Positions 63,236 to 64,000 of a DNA stretch of 64,000 nt are shown here, piece by piece. This DNA comes from Actinomycetota bacterium (GTDB lineage: Bacteria; Actinomycetota; Actinomycetes; Mycobacteriales; Mycobacteriaceae). The DNA is taken from positions 1 through 64,000 of the forward strand of contig JAFDWN010000035.1 of NCBI GenBank assembly GCA_018268465.1. The letters are read 5' to 3'. The first letter of the stretch is position 1, and each line of letters begins with the position of its first letter. Below the pieces are notes generated by a model. That model did not search any database. It had not been told where the DNA came from and saw nothing but the letters and a program-made list of their open reading frames with translations. A program made the translations under genes and the position numbers.

Positions 63236-64000
63236 GTGAGCGGACGGACACCGATGCGGGCCTACACGGTCTGGGGTGTCGGCGTGTTCGCCTTCGTGAT
63301 CATGGTCATGCAGCGGACCACGCTGGGTGTTTCCGGACTGGACGCCACCCAGCGTTTCGCCGTGACACCGACGTCGCTGTCGCTTTTCGCGTTCGTCCAG
63401 GTACTCGCCTACGTACTGGTGCAGATCCCGGCGGGTGTGCTCGTCGACCGCTTCGGGTCGCGGGCCATGGCCGTCCTCAGCTGTCTGATCGCCGCCTGCG
63501 GCCAATTGCTGATCGCCGTCAGCAGCCAGCTGGCGACCGCGATCGGCGCGCGCGTCGTCGTCGGTGTCGGTGACGCGCTCATCCTGATGGCCGTCCTCGC
63601 GCTGATCCCGCGCTGGTTCGCGCCGCGGCTCGTCCCCGTCATCACGCAGCTGACCGTGATCATCGGACAGCTCGGCCAGATTCTCTCGGCGATTCCGTTC
63701 CTGTCGCTGCTGCACGCCAGTGGATGGACCGTTGCGTTCGCATCGGCGGCGGCACTGAGCGTGCTGGCCGCCCTGGTGGTGTGGGCCGCAGTGCGAAACG
63801 CCGCCCCGGGCGCGGCTGCGGAAAACCCGGCGGCCGTCCCGCTGCGCGCGATGGCGGGACAAGTGCGCGTGGTGTGGCGGCGGCCGGGTACGAAACTCGG
63901 GTTCTGCGCGCATACCGCGACACAGTTCCCGGTCATGGTGTTCTGCCTGTTGTGGGGCTATCCGTACCTGGTCAGCGCCCAGGGCGTGGGGCCCGCTGTG
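63236..64000 (+). CDS. MFS transporter, 3' end outside the window
   Basis: The first 255 codons of a major facilitator, open to the last base. GTG 63236 follows a GGGGG run; ATG 63254 is an alternative. Seven or so membrane segments are visible, with the loop motif IPAGVLVDRFGSR after the second. It resembles metabolite/nitrate-type MFS carriers. The gene continues past 64000, so substrate class cannot be judged. Confidence 0.87.
   Translation, partial: MSGRTPMRAYTVWGVGVFAFVIMVMQRTTLGVSGLDATQRFAVTPTSLSLFAFVQVLAYVLVQIPAGVLVDRFGSRAMAVLSCLIAACGQLLIAVSSQLATAIGARVVVGVGDALILMAVLALIPRWFAPRLVPVITQLTVIIGQLGQILSAIPFLSLLHASGWTVAFASAAALSVLAALVVWAAVRNAAPGAAAENPAAVPLRAMAGQVRVVWRRPGTKLGFCAHTATQFPVMVFCLLWGYPYLVSAQGVGPAV

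Noticed and set aside
1-64000. Searched by eye for CRISPR arrays, transposase genes, long terminal repeats and phage genes
   Set aside because: No regularly spaced repeats, transposase DDE motifs or structural phage genes were seen; the window reads as ordinary chromosome with accessory metabolic operons.

Overview
The window looks like chromosome of a high-G+C actinomycete, most likely a fast-growing Mycobacterium/Mycolicibacterium-type organism. This is inferred from gene content: FadD-type ligase, phytanoyl-CoA dioxygenase and P450, two alcohol dehydrogenases of the NDMA-dependent (mycofactocin-associated) type, a JetABC/Mks/Ept-like condensin set, a large LuxR-family ATPase regulator, GTG/TTG starts and leaderless-looking genes. 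I see no rRNA, tRNA, insertion sequence, phage or CRISPR array. Both ends cut genes: a possible C-terminal tail at 1-50 and an MFS transporter running off at 64000.

Layout. (1) 198-6938, minus: DUF3375-DUF4194-SMC-like jetA-jetB-jetC operon followed by a TerC membrane protein; the nuclease gene jetD is not there. (2) 7051-9700: MFS transporter with a C-terminal monooxygenase-like domain, and an SPFH/slipin protein. (3) 9872-16260: catabolic cluster with alcohol dehydrogenase, MFS permease, aldehyde dehydrogenase, GntR/FCD regulator and enolase-superfamily dehydratase. Three AT-rich palindromes of one type sit before the dehydrogenase, at the start of the GntR gene and before the dehydratase, suggesting one regulon. 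(4) 16354-20541: a FadD-type ligase with an apparent N-terminal frameshift, then divergent phytanoyl-CoA dioxygenase and P450 genes with a palindrome between them. (5) 20895-26962: translationally overlapped GMC oxidoreductase / 198-aa protein / alpha-beta hydrolase, convergent with the LuxR-family regulator. (6) 27771-41427: a 13-gene plus-strand operon headed by an IclR regulator with tandem operators: hotdog hydratase, sugar-type (CUT2) ABC importer, SDR, CoA-transferase, NDMA-type alcohol dehydrogenase, acyl-CoA dehydrogenase, aldehyde dehydrogenase, enoyl-CoA hydratase, second SDR and a DUF993 aldolase-like protein. (7) 41514-48225: MOSC-reductase-ferredoxin fusion, two tandem paralogous small lipoproteins, flavin amine oxidase, and a flavoprotein monooxygenase plus unknown protein divergent from a TetR gene with paired operators. 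(8) 48238-58346: VTT membrane protein, secreted GH16 enzyme, CsbD stress protein with a sigmaF-like promoter and perfect hairpin terminator, a Ser/Thr kinase fused to an extracellular solute-binding domain, methyltransferase, zwf, a tartrate/malate-type dehydrogenase coupled to a SLC13 carrier, and a DUF5709 protein. (9) 58354-64000: DUF5996 protein, sulfatase, acyltransferase 3, DUF1345 protein, partial MFS.

How the genes work together. The 28-41 kb operon encodes uptake, alcohol-to-aldehyde-to-acid oxidation, CoA activation without ATP, desaturation, hydration and 3-hydroxy oxidation, but no thiolase; the DUF993 protein keeps the Schiff-base lysine position of DHDPS-type lyases and may make the carbon-carbon cut. 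The 10-16 kb cluster would oxidise an alcohol or sugar to an acid and dehydrate it. Both rely on dehydrogenases that in relatives need mycofactocin, whose biosynthesis genes are not in this window. All functions are from reading motifs; no database search was run.
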